A stretch of DNA of 9,145 bases from Pseudomonadota bacterium (GTDB taxonomy: Bacteria > Pseudomonadota > Alphaproteobacteria > ATCC43930 > CGMCC-115725). Location: assembly GCA_021790295.1 (NCBI GenBank), contig JAJYIC010000081.1:1-9145 (forward strand), written 5' to 3'. The notes beneath the pieces were generated by a model. It was not told the DNA's origin. It searched no databases and saw nothing but the letters and a program-made list of their open reading frames with translations. Made by a program: the position numbers and the translations under genes. Below, piece by piece: positions 1 through 6,832 of the stretch. Every line of letters starts with the position of its first letter. Positions within the stretch are counted from its first letter, which is position 1.

Positions 1-101
1 TCGATTGCGATCTCGACAAGATCCGCATCGGGCAGAAGGTGAGGCTCGTCTTCAAGGCAACCGACGGCGGCCCTCCCGTGCCGATGTTCACGCCCCTTTG
101 A
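1..101 (+). CDS. C-terminal end of a DUF35-type OB-fold protein (partial)
   Basis: Only the last 32 codons are present. The frame opens at base 3 and stops with TGA at 99-101. The visible tail has a charged stretch, then IGQKVRLVF, a short Asp-Gly-Gly turn, and VPMFTPL at the very end. This matches the end of the OB-fold half of DUF35 (zinc-ribbon plus OB-fold) proteins, which typically close with a 'G..V...F....dg.plP.F.P' pattern. Such proteins usually sit beside thiolase-like enzymes and assist acyl-CoA chemistry, so a thiolase gene may lie just left of the window; that is inference. The zinc ribbon, if present, would lie outside the window. The call rests on a short segment and is only moderately secure. 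Confidence 0.5.
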   Translation, partial: DCDLDKIRIGQKVRLVFKATDGGPPVPMFTPL

Positions 102-141
102 GCGCGGCGCAGATTGCCGAACGCGCCCTCTCGCCGCCGTT

Positions 142-155
142 TTGACCGAGGTCAA
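142..155. promoter_or_regulatory. FNR/FixK-type palindrome (candidate operator)
   Basis: TTGACCGAGGTCAA is a perfect 14-base palindrome. It has the TTGA-N6-TCAA form bound by CRP/FNR-family oxygen and redox regulators (FNR, FixK, Dnr, Anr). It lies in the intergenic region ahead of the exporter operon, centred about 112 bases before the ybhG-like start. If it were a class II activator site centred at -41.5, transcription would start near base 190. A weak -10-like TATTTC (178-183) is correctly placed for that. Function is inferred from the pattern only. Confidence 0.45.
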
Positions 156-185
156 GGAGGCAAGCCCCGGCACCGCTTATTTCTT

Positions 186-219
186 GCGCGGGCGCCGCGG
201 CCGCCCGCGCGCCTCTTTT
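186..219 (+). terminator. GC-rich hairpin followed by a T run
   Basis: GCGCGGGCG (186-194) pairs perfectly with CGCCCGCGC (202-210), giving a 9-bp all-GC stem with a 7-base loop. A run of four T (216-219) follows after five bases. It lies 85 bases after the stop codon of the partial upstream gene, so it probably ends that transcript. The T run is short and offset from the stem, so this is an imperfect intrinsic terminator. It could instead be a structure in the exporter leader. Confidence 0.4.
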
Positions 220-260
220 GTCGCCACCCTTTGCCGCGCCGGAGGCCCGAATAGCCGGTT

Positions 261-1316
261 GTGAGCTTTCCGAGACGCCCTTTCCTCGTCGCTTTCGTTC
301 TCGCCCTCCTCGCAGCGGGGGCATTCGCTTATTTCGCGCTCACTCCCCGCCTCCCTCTCAGCGAACTCGTGCTTTACGGCAATATCGACCTGCGCGAAGT
401 CGAACCCGCCTTCAACGACAACGGCCCGATCAAAAGCATTCACGTCGAGGAAGGCGACCCGGTAAAGCCGGGCGAACTTCTGGCGACGATCGAGAAGGAG
501 CGTTATGCCGCCTCTCTTGCCGAGGCCGAAGGGCGCATGCGCCAGGACAAGGCGGTGCTGAAGAAACTCCTTGCCGGCTCGCGTCCGCAAGAGATCGCAC
601 AGGCAAAGGCGACGATGGAGGCTTTGCGCGCAACCGCGCAGAATGACCTAAAGACCTGGTCGCGTTACGCTCGGCTGGTTCCCGCGAACGGCGCAACCCT
701 GCAGCAACGCGACGACGCGCGGGCGGCTTACGAGGCGCATTGGCAACAGTACGAAGCGGCGCGGCAAGCCTATGTGCTTGCCGTCAAAGGGCCGCGGGCG
801 GAGGACATCGACGCCCAGCGCGCCCTTTACGAGGCCGACCGCGGCGCCGTCGCGCTCGCCCGGCGCCAACTCGCCGACACCCGGCTTTACGCGCCTTCCG
901 CCGGGATCGTCGAAGACCGCATTCTCGAAGTCGGCGACATGGCCTCCCCTTCAAGCCCCGTTTTGACAATCGCTCTCACCAATCCGCTGTGGGTGCGCGC
1001 TTATGTTCCGGAGAGCGATCTCGGCAAGGTTGCGCTCGGGATGCGCGCCACCATCACCACCGACAGCTATCCCGGCCGCAAATACGACGGCTGGGTCGGC
1101 TATCTTTCGCCGAGCGCCGAATTCACCCCCAAAACCGTCGAAAGCCCGAGTTTGCGGACGCGCCTCGTCTATCAGATGCGGGTTTACGTGTGCAATTTTT
1201 CGAATGAACTGCGTCTTGGCATGCCGGCGAGCGTCACAATCGATCTGGCGCGGCCCAAAGGCGCGGCGCCGGCGGCATTGGGTGCATGCAGAGGCGGCAA
1301 TGAGCGGCGCAACTAG
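261..1316 (+). CDS. ybhG: YbhG-like periplasmic adaptor (HlyD/membrane-fusion protein) of an ABC exporter
   Basis: This 351-residue membrane-fusion protein should link the inner-membrane ABC transporter below to an outer-membrane channel. Residues 8-27 form one N-terminal membrane anchor. A split biotinyl/lipoyl-like domain comprises about 41-78 (IHVEEGDPVKPGELL) and 207-240 (APSAGIVEDRILEVGD). Between them lies a long Ala/Gln/Arg/Glu-rich helical hairpin (about 80-205) that should form a coiled coil. The beta-barrel part carries PLWVRAYVPESDL (242-254) and YLSPSAEFTPKTVESPSLRT (281-300), which are strongly typical of the YbhG branch. The GTG at 261 is the most upstream start possible, because TAG at 252-254 is in frame just before it; a GGAGG lies at 241-245, rather far away. 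The gene overlaps the next by 17 bases. No outer-membrane partner gene is in the window. E. coli YbhG is about 330 residues; the extra length here is a Pro/Ala/Arg-rich tail. Confidence 0.9.
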   Translation: MSFPRRPFLVAFVLALLAAGAFAYFALTPRLPLSELVLYGNIDLREVEPAFNDNGPIKSIHVEEGDPVKPGELLATIEKERYAASLAEAEGRMRQDKAVLKKLLAGSRPQEIAQAKATMEALRATAQNDLKTWSRYARLVPANGATLQQRDDARAAYEAHWQQYEAARQAYVLAVKGPRAEDIDAQRALYEADRGAVALARRQLADTRLYAPSAGIVEDRILEVGDMASPSSPVLTIALTNPLWVRAYVPESDLGKVALGMRATITTDSYPGRKYDGWVGYLSPSAEFTPKTVESPSLRTRLVYQMRVYVCNFSNELRLGMPASVTIDLARPKGAAPAALGACRGGNERRN

Positions 1317-3075
1317 CGAAGTTCCCGCCATTCTTCTCGACCGGGTCGGCAAAAGCTTTGCCGCAGGAGGGCAGAGCGTCGCCGCCCTCGAAGATTTCTG
1401 CGCGCGCGTCGCAAAAGGGAGCGTCACCGGCCTTATCGGACCCGACGGCGCCGGCAAGACCACCCTCATGCGCCTCATCGCCGGTCTTTTGCGGCTCGAC
1501 CGAGGCCGCATCGAGGTACTCGGCATCGATGTCGCCAAAGAGCCTCTTCGGGTGCAGGCGGCGATCGGGTACATGCCCCAGCATTTCGGGCTTTACGAGG
1601 ATCTGACGGTTAGGGAGAACCTCGATCTTTATGCCGATCTCCAAGGCCTCGCCCAGGCCGATCGCCCGGAGCGTTACGCGGAATTGTTGCACATGACGGG
1701 GCTCGGGCCGTTCGGGCGGCGTCTGGCGGGGCGGCTTTCGGGCGGGATGAAACAAAAGCTCGGGCTTGCCTGCACTCTGGTGCGCGCGCCGCGGCTCTTA
1801 CTTTTGGACGAACCGACGGTCGGCGTCGACCCGGTGTCGCGGCGCGAATTGTGGGCGATTGTCGACAGTCTCGTGCGAAGCGAAGGAATGACGGTTCTGC
1901 TCAGCACCGCCTACCTCGACGAAGCCGAACGTTGCGGCGCCGTCCTTTTGATGCATCAAGGCCGTCTCATAGGGCAAGGCGCGCCCGCAGACTTCACCCG
2001 CCCCATGGCCGAGCGCAGCTTTCGGGTGACCGCGCCGGGCGTCGGCAAACGCCGCCTTCAGGAACGCCTCGCGCGCATCCCCGGCGTTCTCGACGCTCTC
2101 ATCCAAGGCTCTCATGTGCGCATCGTCAGCGAAAGCGTGGCGGCGCCTTCTCTCGCTGCGCTCGGACCCGGTTTCGAGACGGCCCTGATCTCTCCCTCGC
2201 CCGCGCGCTTCGAGGACGGCTTTGTCGCGCTCCTCAAAAAGGGGGGGAGGACAGCGCCGCCGGAAAGCGCCCCGCCTTTGCCGCAAGAGCGCTCAAAGCG
2301 CCCTCCCGCGCCTTCCCGCAACCTCATCGTCGTCGATCACGTGAGGCGCCGGTTCGGCAGTTTTTACGCCGTCGACGACGTCAGTTTCACGGTCGAGAAA
2401 GGCGAGGTTTTCGGCCTTCTCGGCGCCAATGGCGCCGGCAAATCTACGACCTTCCGCATGCTTTGCGGGCTTCTGCCGCCAAGCTCGGGGAGCCTCAGGG
2501 TCGCCGGCTACGACCTGCGCCGGGCGGCGGCCGCCGCGCGCGCGCGCATCGGTTATATGGCGCAGAAATTCTCCCTTTACGGCGATCTTTCGGTCAACGA
2601 GAACCTGCGCTTTTTTGCCAGCGCCTACGGGCTTTACGGCGCGCGCCGGCGCGCCCGCATCGCCGCGGCCAGGGCCGAGTTCGAACTCGGCCCTTACGCC
2701 CGCGCTTCGAGCCGCGATCTGCCTTTGGGCTACAAGCAGCGCCTCGCTCTTGCCTGCGCCTTGATGCATCAACCCGACATCCTGTTTCTCGACGAACCGA
2801 CCTCGGGGGTCGATCCCCTCGCCCGGCGCGAGTTCTGGCGCCGGATCAACGCTCTGGCCGAAAGCGGGGTGACCATCCTCGTCACCACCCATTTCATGGA
2901 AGAGGCGGAATACTGCGACCGTCTCGTCATCATGGCGCATGGGCGCGTTCTCGCCGAAGGCGCTTCGGAAGACATCAAGGCGCGTTTTCAAAGCGCCGAA
3001 AGACCCGAACCGACGATGGAAGACGCCTTTGTCGGCCTGATCGAAAGGGACGAAAGGGAAAGGGTTGCGGCGTGA
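1300..3075 (+). CDS. ybhF: YbhF-like ABC exporter ATPase with two fused nucleotide-binding domains
   Basis: This 591-residue cytoplasmic protein carries both ATPase domains of the exporter. Domain 1 (about 9-235) has Walker A GPDGAGKT (47-54), Q-loop YMPQ (91-94), signature LSGGM (146-150) and Walker B LLLLDEP (166-172); where the H-loop histidine is expected it has STAYLDEAE with Ala204. Domain 2 (about 342-565) has Walker A GANGAGKS (375-382), Q-loop YMAQ (419-422), a degenerate signature LPLGYKQR (474-481), Walker B ILFLDEP (494-500) and a proper H-loop histidine, His531 in TTHFMEEAE. A Pro-rich linker (about 315-340) joins the domains. I chose ATG 1300 over upstream in-frame starts because those would read through the adaptor gene; GAGGCGG (1291-1297) is a plausible ribosome site just before it. 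The gene overlaps the adaptor by 17 bases and the next gene by 4 bases. The two-domain layout and gene order match E. coli YbhF. Confidence 0.92.
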   Translation: MSGATSEVPAILLDRVGKSFAAGGQSVAALEDFCARVAKGSVTGLIGPDGAGKTTLMRLIAGLLRLDRGRIEVLGIDVAKEPLRVQAAIGYMPQHFGLYEDLTVRENLDLYADLQGLAQADRPERYAELLHMTGLGPFGRRLAGRLSGGMKQKLGLACTLVRAPRLLLLDEPTVGVDPVSRRELWAIVDSLVRSEGMTVLLSTAYLDEAERCGAVLLMHQGRLIGQGAPADFTRPMAERSFRVTAPGVGKRRLQERLARIPGVLDALIQGSHVRIVSESVAAPSLAALGPGFETALISPSPARFEDGFVALLKKGGRTAPPESAPPLPQERSKRPPAPSRNLIVVDHVRRRFGSFYAVDDVSFTVEKGEVFGLLGANGAGKSTTFRMLCGLLPPSSGSLRVAGYDLRRAAAAARARIGYMAQKFSLYGDLSVNENLRFFASAYGLYGARRRARIAAARAEFELGPYARASSRDLPLGYKQRLALACALMHQPDILFLDEPTSGVDPLARREFWRRINALAESGVTILVTTHFMEEAEYCDRLVIMAHGRVLAEGASEDIKARFQSAERPEPTMEDAFVGLIERDERERVAA

Positions 3076-4217
3076 GCGAGAAGGCGCAAATCCTTTCCGG
3101 CGCGGGGTCGCTCGGGCGCCTCAACGGGCTTTTGCGCAAGGAGTTTGCGCAAATCGCCCGCGATCCTTCGAGCATCGCCATCGCCTTTCTCTTACCGGCG
3201 ATGCTGCTTTTGATCTTCGGTTACGGCGTCTCTCTCGACGCCAAGAACGTCCCGCTCGCGCTCGTCGTCGAGAAACCGGGCGCCGCCGCCGCGAGCTTTA
3301 CCGCAAGCTTTATGCATTCGCCTTATTTCCGGCCCCGGCGTTTCCTCACCATAGAGAAGGCGGAGCGCGCGATGGCGGCGCGCGAGGTTGAGGGCATCGT
3401 CTGGCTGCGCGCCGATTTCACCCGCCGCCTTGCGGCAGGCGGCGCCCCGATCGGGGTCATTGTCAACGGCGTCGACGCCAACGACGCGCGCCTCATCGAA
3501 GGCTATCTGCAGCAAATCTCTGCGGGCTGGATCACGGCGAGGGCAGAGGATCGGGGAATGCCGGCGCCGATGCCGATCCGGGTGCAGCCGCGGGTCTGGT
3601 TCAATCCCTCCCTCAGAAGCCGCAACACCCTGGTGCCGGGGCTGATCGCCATCATCATGACCCTTTCCGGAGCCCTTCTGACCGCGATGGTCATCGCCCG
3701 GGAATGGGAACGCGGGACGATGGAAGCCTTGATGGTGACCCGCGTCAGCATCCACGAGATCCTTCTCGCAAAGCTCATCCCCTATTTCACTCTCGGCATG
3801 GGCGGGATGGCGGCCTCGGTGGCGATGGCGGTGTGGCTTTTCGGCGTCCCATTGCACGGCTCTCTTCTCCTTCTCGCGGCCGCTTCCGCGCTTTTCCTTC
3901 TGGCCGCGCTCGGCATGGGCCTTCTCATCTCGAGCTTTGCGCGAAACCAGTTCGTCGCCGGTCAGATCGCCATCATCGCCACCTTCCTTCCGGCCTTTAT
4001 CCTTTCGGGCTTCCTTTTCAACATCGACAGCATGCCGGCGCCGATCCAGGCCATCACGTATCTCATCGCGGCGCGCTATTTCGTCGCCATACTGCAAACC
4101 GTCTTTCTCGCCGGCGACCTGTGGTCCGTGATCCTGCCGAACATGGCGGCACTGGCGCTGATGGCCCTTCTCTTTCTTGGCGCGGCTCGGCTTTTGGCGC
4201 GCAAACGCCTGGATTGA
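3072..4217 (+). CDS. ybhS: YbhS-like ABC-2 family exporter permease
   Basis: This 381-residue inner-membrane protein is one of two transmembrane subunits of the exporter. It has the ABC-2 layout: a short cytoplasmic N-terminus with an amphipathic LRKEFAQIARDP, membrane segment 1 (about 34-51), and a large extracytoplasmic domain (about 52-185). Five more hydrophobic segments follow near 188-208, 236-258, 265-287, 295-316 and 353-373. The family motif after segment 2, AREWERGTMEALMVT (209-223), is intact and probably contacts the ATPase. The GTG at 3072 overlaps the ATPase stop codon as GTGA, which suggests translational coupling. The frame stays open far upstream, but that extension is only the shadow of the ATPase gene. 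It is a clear paralogue of the next gene. Confidence 0.9.
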   Translation: MSEKAQILSGAGSLGRLNGLLRKEFAQIARDPSSIAIAFLLPAMLLLIFGYGVSLDAKNVPLALVVEKPGAAAASFTASFMHSPYFRPRRFLTIEKAERAMAAREVEGIVWLRADFTRRLAAGGAPIGVIVNGVDANDARLIEGYLQQISAGWITARAEDRGMPAPMPIRVQPRVWFNPSLRSRNTLVPGLIAIIMTLSGALLTAMVIAREWERGTMEALMVTRVSIHEILLAKLIPYFTLGMGGMAASVAMAVWLFGVPLHGSLLLLAAASALFLLAALGMGLLISSFARNQFVAGQIAIIATFLPAFILSGFLFNIDSMPAPIQAITYLIAARYFVAILQTVFLAGDLWSVILPNMAALALMALLFLGAARLLARKRLD

Positions 4218-4224
4218 GGGCAGG

Positions 4225-5331
4225 GTGCGCCGCGTTCTGGCTCTCGTCGTCAAGGAGCTTCTCGCCGTCCTCAAAGACGCCAAAAGCCGCGTCGTTCTCA
4301 TCGGCCCGCCGCTGATCCAGCTGATCGTTTTCGGCTATGCCGCGACCTTCGACCTCAACCATGTCCCTTTTGCCGTTTATGACGAAGACCGGAGCGCGGC
4401 TTCGCGCGACCTGCTCGCCCGCTTCGCCGGCTCTCCGGCGTTTTCCGAACGCGCCCGGCTCCAAAGCGCGCGCCGCATCGCAAGGCTGATCGACGCCCGC
4501 GAAGTCGCGCTCGTTCTGGTGATCGACCCCCGTTTCAGCCGCGATCTTTTTTCCCGCCGTCCCGCCCCGGTCGAGTTGATCCTCGACGGGCGCCAGTCCA
4601 ACACCGCCCTTTTGATCCTCGGCTACGCCAACGAGATCGTCACAGCGTTCAGCGAGGAGTGGATGCGCGCGCACGGCGGAAAAGAGCCCGCCGCCCTGCT
4701 CGACATGCGCGCAAGATACAACCCGCCTCTCGATTCGCGGTGGTTTATCGTTCCCGGGATCGTCGCTCTTCTGACCCAGGTCGTCACCCTTCTCGTCGTC
4801 GCTTTGACGGTTGCGCGCGAGCGCGAAATGGGAACCTTCGACCAGCTTCTGGTGACGCCGCTCAGCCCTTTCGACATCCTTTTGGGCAAAGGCCTGCCCG
4901 GGCTTTTGATCGGGCTCGTCGAGGCCACCCTCATCATCCTCGCGGCCGTATGGTGGTTTGGCGTGCCTTTGCGCGGCGGCCTTATGCCGCTTTATTTCGG
5001 GCTCCTCGTCTTTGTCCTCGCGGTGGTCGGCATCGGCCTCATGCTCTCTTCCCTTGCCCTCACCCAGCAGCAGGCCCTTCTCGGCGCCTTCCTCTTTATG
5101 GTGCCCTCGATCATCCTTTCCGGATTCGCCACCCCGATCGCCAACATGCCGCAGGCGGTCCAGGACCTGACCCTCATCAACCCGATGCGCTATTTCCTCG
5201 TCGTCGTGCGCGGCGTCTTTCTCGAAGGCGCAGGCTTTTCGGCCCTTTTGCCGCAATACTGGCCGATGGCGGCGATCGCCTTTTTCACGCTCTTGGCCGC
5301 GGCCTGGCTTTTCCGCAGACGGGTATATTGA
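4225..5331 (+). CDS. ybhR: YbhR-like ABC-2 family exporter permease
   Basis: This is the second inner-membrane subunit, 368 residues from the chosen start, the length I recall for E. coli YbhR. It repeats the layout of the preceding permease: N-terminal VKELLAVLKDAKSR, segment 1 (about 22-39), extracytoplasmic domain (about 40-172), then hydrophobic segments near 174-196, 224-245, 253-275, 283-302 and 343-363. Matching motifs are FGYAATFDLNHVPFAVYDED after segment 1 and AREREMGTFDQLLVTPLSPF after segment 2. GTG 4225 is preferred because the protein then begins MRRVLALVVKELL like its relatives, and GAGGG (4216-4220) precedes it. TTG 4177 is an in-frame alternative that would add 16 residues and overlap ybhS by 41 bases. 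Seven bases separate it from the ybhS stop. The two permeases presumably form a heterodimer. Confidence 0.88.
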   Translation: MRRVLALVVKELLAVLKDAKSRVVLIGPPLIQLIVFGYAATFDLNHVPFAVYDEDRSAASRDLLARFAGSPAFSERARLQSARRIARLIDAREVALVLVIDPRFSRDLFSRRPAPVELILDGRQSNTALLILGYANEIVTAFSEEWMRAHGGKEPAALLDMRARYNPPLDSRWFIVPGIVALLTQVVTLLVVALTVAREREMGTFDQLLVTPLSPFDILLGKGLPGLLIGLVEATLIILAAVWWFGVPLRGGLMPLYFGLLVFVLAVVGIGLMLSSLALTQQQALLGAFLFMVPSIILSGFATPIANMPQAVQDLTLINPMRYFLVVVRGVFLEGAGFSALLPQYWPMAAIAFFTLLAAAWLFRRRVY

Positions 5332-5359
5332 GGCCGAAGGGGCTTGGTTCGGGGCCTTT
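5331..5359 (+). terminator. Weak hairpin at the end of the exporter operon
   Basis: AGG+CCGAA (5331-5338) can pair with TTCGG+CCT (5348-5352 and 5355-5357), giving an 8-bp stem with a 2-base bulge and a 9-base loop. Only three T residues follow. It starts at the last base of the ybhR stop codon. The position suits a terminator, but the bulge and short T run make it weak, and read-through into the reductase gene is possible. Confidence 0.25.
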
Positions 5360-5493
5360 CCGCGGCCCGTCCTCCTCTTCGAAGCGCCTTGAACCGATCG
5401 CAGGAGCGCGGAGAAAAAACCCCGCGCGCGAGGCGCATTATGCTAAGAAAAAGACCCGCCGCTCTTCGGGCGAAGAAAGCGGGGAAAAGCGCG

Positions 5494-6219
5494 ATGGTCG
5501 ATTTGGCAGGCTCAGATGTGGCCGTCACCGGCGGCACCGGAGCGCTCGGGAGAGCCGTCGTTTCCGCCTTGCGCGCCGCCGGCGCGATCTGTTACGTGCC
5601 GAACCTCCATGCGGCCAAACTCGATGATTTCCCGCACAAAGAGGATCAAGGCGTTCATCTCGTCGGCGGCGTCGATCTCGCCGACGAAGCGGCGGTGCAG
5701 CGTTTTTACCGGCAGATCCCGGCGCTTTGGGCTTCGGCTCACCTTGCCGGAGGCTTTGCCATGGCGCCGTTCGGCAGCATTTCCGGCGCGGATTTTGTCG
5801 AGCAGTGGCGGATGAATGCGCTCACCGCCTTTTTGTGCTCGAAGGCCGCGGTGGCGGCGATACGGGCGCGCAAGTCTCCGGGGCCCGGCGGCGCCAAAGG
5901 CGGGCGCATCGTCAATATCGCGGCACGTCCGGCTCTGGAGCCGCGCCATGGCGCCGGGATGGTCGCCTATACCGCAGCCAAATCGGCCGTGGCGGCCTTT
6001 TCCGTGGCCCTTGCCGAAGAGCTTGCGGGCGAGGAAATCTGGGTCAATGCGCTCGCCCCTTCGATCCTCGACACCGCGGCGAACCGGGCGGCGATGCCGC
6101 AAGCCGACCCCGAAAACTGGGTCAAGCCCGCCGCCGTCGCCAACCTCGTCGTCGCACTTTTGTCCGCAGATAATCGGGCGACGAGAGGCGCGGTGATCCC
6201 CGTTTACGGGCGGTCTTGA
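5494..6219 (+). CDS. Short-chain dehydrogenase/reductase resembling dihydropteridine reductase (QDPR)
   Basis: This 241-residue Rossmann-fold oxidoreductase probably uses NAD(H) or NADP(H). The cofactor loop TGGTGALG (12-19) and active-site Tyr159-x3-Lys163 (YTAAK) are present. The serine normally 13-14 residues before the tyrosine is missing: NIAARPALEP (141-150) occupies that region. Human QDPR has the same kind of change (LAGAKAALDG) and also shares GG.GALG, an AGG(W/F) stretch, GM..Y..AK and a tail of the form LDT..NR..MP.AD...W. This places the protein in the QDPR-like branch, but substrate is unknown and pterin reduction is only a possibility. ATG 5494 is preferred, with GGGGA (5481-5485) before it. 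ATG 5440 is in frame and has GAGG at 5430-5433, but the extra codons include CTA and two AGA, which look rare here. The gene lies 162 bases after ybhR and 50 bases before the stress-protein gene. Confidence 0.8.
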   Translation: MVDLAGSDVAVTGGTGALGRAVVSALRAAGAICYVPNLHAAKLDDFPHKEDQGVHLVGGVDLADEAAVQRFYRQIPALWASAHLAGGFAMAPFGSISGADFVEQWRMNALTAFLCSKAAVAAIRARKSPGPGGAKGGRIVNIAARPALEPRHGAGMVAYTAAKSAVAAFSVALAEELAGEEIWVNALAPSILDTAANRAAMPQADPENWVKPAAVANLVVALLSADNRATRGAVIPVYGRS

Positions 6220-6269
6220 AAAAGAGCGCCCGGCGCGACAAAGGCGCCCTTCGCGAAAAAGGAAAACGG

Positions 6270-6698
6270 ATGCGGATACTCGTTCCTGTGGACGGCTCTG
6301 CGCCTTCTCTGCGCGCCGTCGAACACGCAATTTCCCTTCTCGAAGGGCGAAAGCAGGGCGAGATCGTTCTCGTCAACGTGCAAAGCCGCGAGACCCTCGA
6401 CGTCTCGGACTTTACCGCGGTGGTGACGCGCGAGGCCGACCGCGAACTGGCGACACGGCGCTCCGAGAGCGCGCTGCGGCGCGCCGCCGCGCTCTGCAAA
6501 AAGGCCGAGGCCCGCTTCGAGCTGCGCACCGGTCTCGGCCCCGTTGCCGAGACGATCGACCGCATCGCGCGCGAAACCGACGCCGACCAGATCGTGATGG
6601 GCACCCGCGGTCTCGGCAAGCTCGGGCGCATTATTCTCGGTTCGGTCGCCACCGAAGTCACGCGCCTTGCCTCCGTTCCGGTCACCCTGGTCAAATGA
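6270..6698 (+). CDS. Universal stress protein, UspA family, single domain
   Basis: This 142-residue cytoplasmic protein is of normal length for one Usp domain. It begins with the usual strand and Asp-Gly turn, MRILVPVDGS (Asp8). It ends with the nucleotide-binding pattern G-x2-G-x9-G-S: Gly111, Gly114, Gly124, Ser125 in MGTRGLGKLGRIILGSVATE. The intact pattern indicates the ATP-binding type. It probably forms a dimer and acts in stress or low-energy survival; its exact partner is unknown. ATG 6270 is preceded by AAGGA (6259-6263) at a 6-base spacing. An upstream in-frame TTG at 6216 overlaps the reductase stop codon and has no good ribosome site, so I rejected it. The gene follows the reductase by 50 bases and may share its transcript. 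Usp genes are often under FNR/FixK-type control, but no such box was seen directly before this one. Confidence 0.88.
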   Translation: MRILVPVDGSAPSLRAVEHAISLLEGRKQGEIVLVNVQSRETLDVSDFTAVVTREADRELATRRSESALRRAAALCKKAEARFELRTGLGPVAETIDRIARETDADQIVMGTRGLGKLGRIILGSVATEVTRLASVPVTLVK

Positions 6699-6832
6699 GC
6701 TTCCCGGAACAAGGCGGAACCCGCCGCTTTCCCCTATTTCTTTGCTCGCGGCAGGCCGGAAGCCGGGGTATGATTTTCCTCTTTCAAAGGTCGGCAAGCG
6801 TGAGCGAGAGCGATAGGTCCGAGGCTGCGCTG

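Noticed and set aside
154..160. Perfect ribosome-binding sequence AAGGAGG just after the palindrome
   Set aside because: No ATG, GTG or TTG lies within 5-12 bases downstream, and the following bases run into the hairpin, so it does not serve a recognisable gene.
1003..1299. Upstream extension of the ATPase frame from ATG 1003
   Set aside because: This stretch lies wholly inside the adaptor gene, whose own frame encodes conserved YbhG motifs; the extra residues are Arg/Ala/Pro-rich shadow sequence.
1851..3071. Upstream extension of the YbhS frame inside the ATPase gene
   Set aside because: The extension is Arg/Pro-rich and resembles nothing, while the ATPase frame there carries Walker and signature motifs; GTG 3072 gives the expected permease start.
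3192..5256. Two long minus-strand open frames (3192-4301 and 4063-5256) opposite the permeases
   Set aside because: They are rich in charged residues, Gly and His with no domain, and lie opposite clear permeases; long antisense frames are common in GC-rich genes.
5512..6330. 272-codon minus-strand open frame opposite the reductase
   Set aside because: Low-complexity Arg/Gly/His composition, no family resemblance, and it is antisense to a clear SDR gene.
6713..6729. Short hairpin GGCGG-AAC-CCGCC after the Usp gene
   Set aside because: Only 5 bp with a 3-base loop and three T residues broken by C; too weak to call a terminator.
6769..6774. TATGAT, a good -10-like hexamer ahead of gspG
   Set aside because: No -35-like sequence is found at 16-18 bases upstream (the region there is TCGCGG-like), so it cannot be called a promoter from sequence alone.
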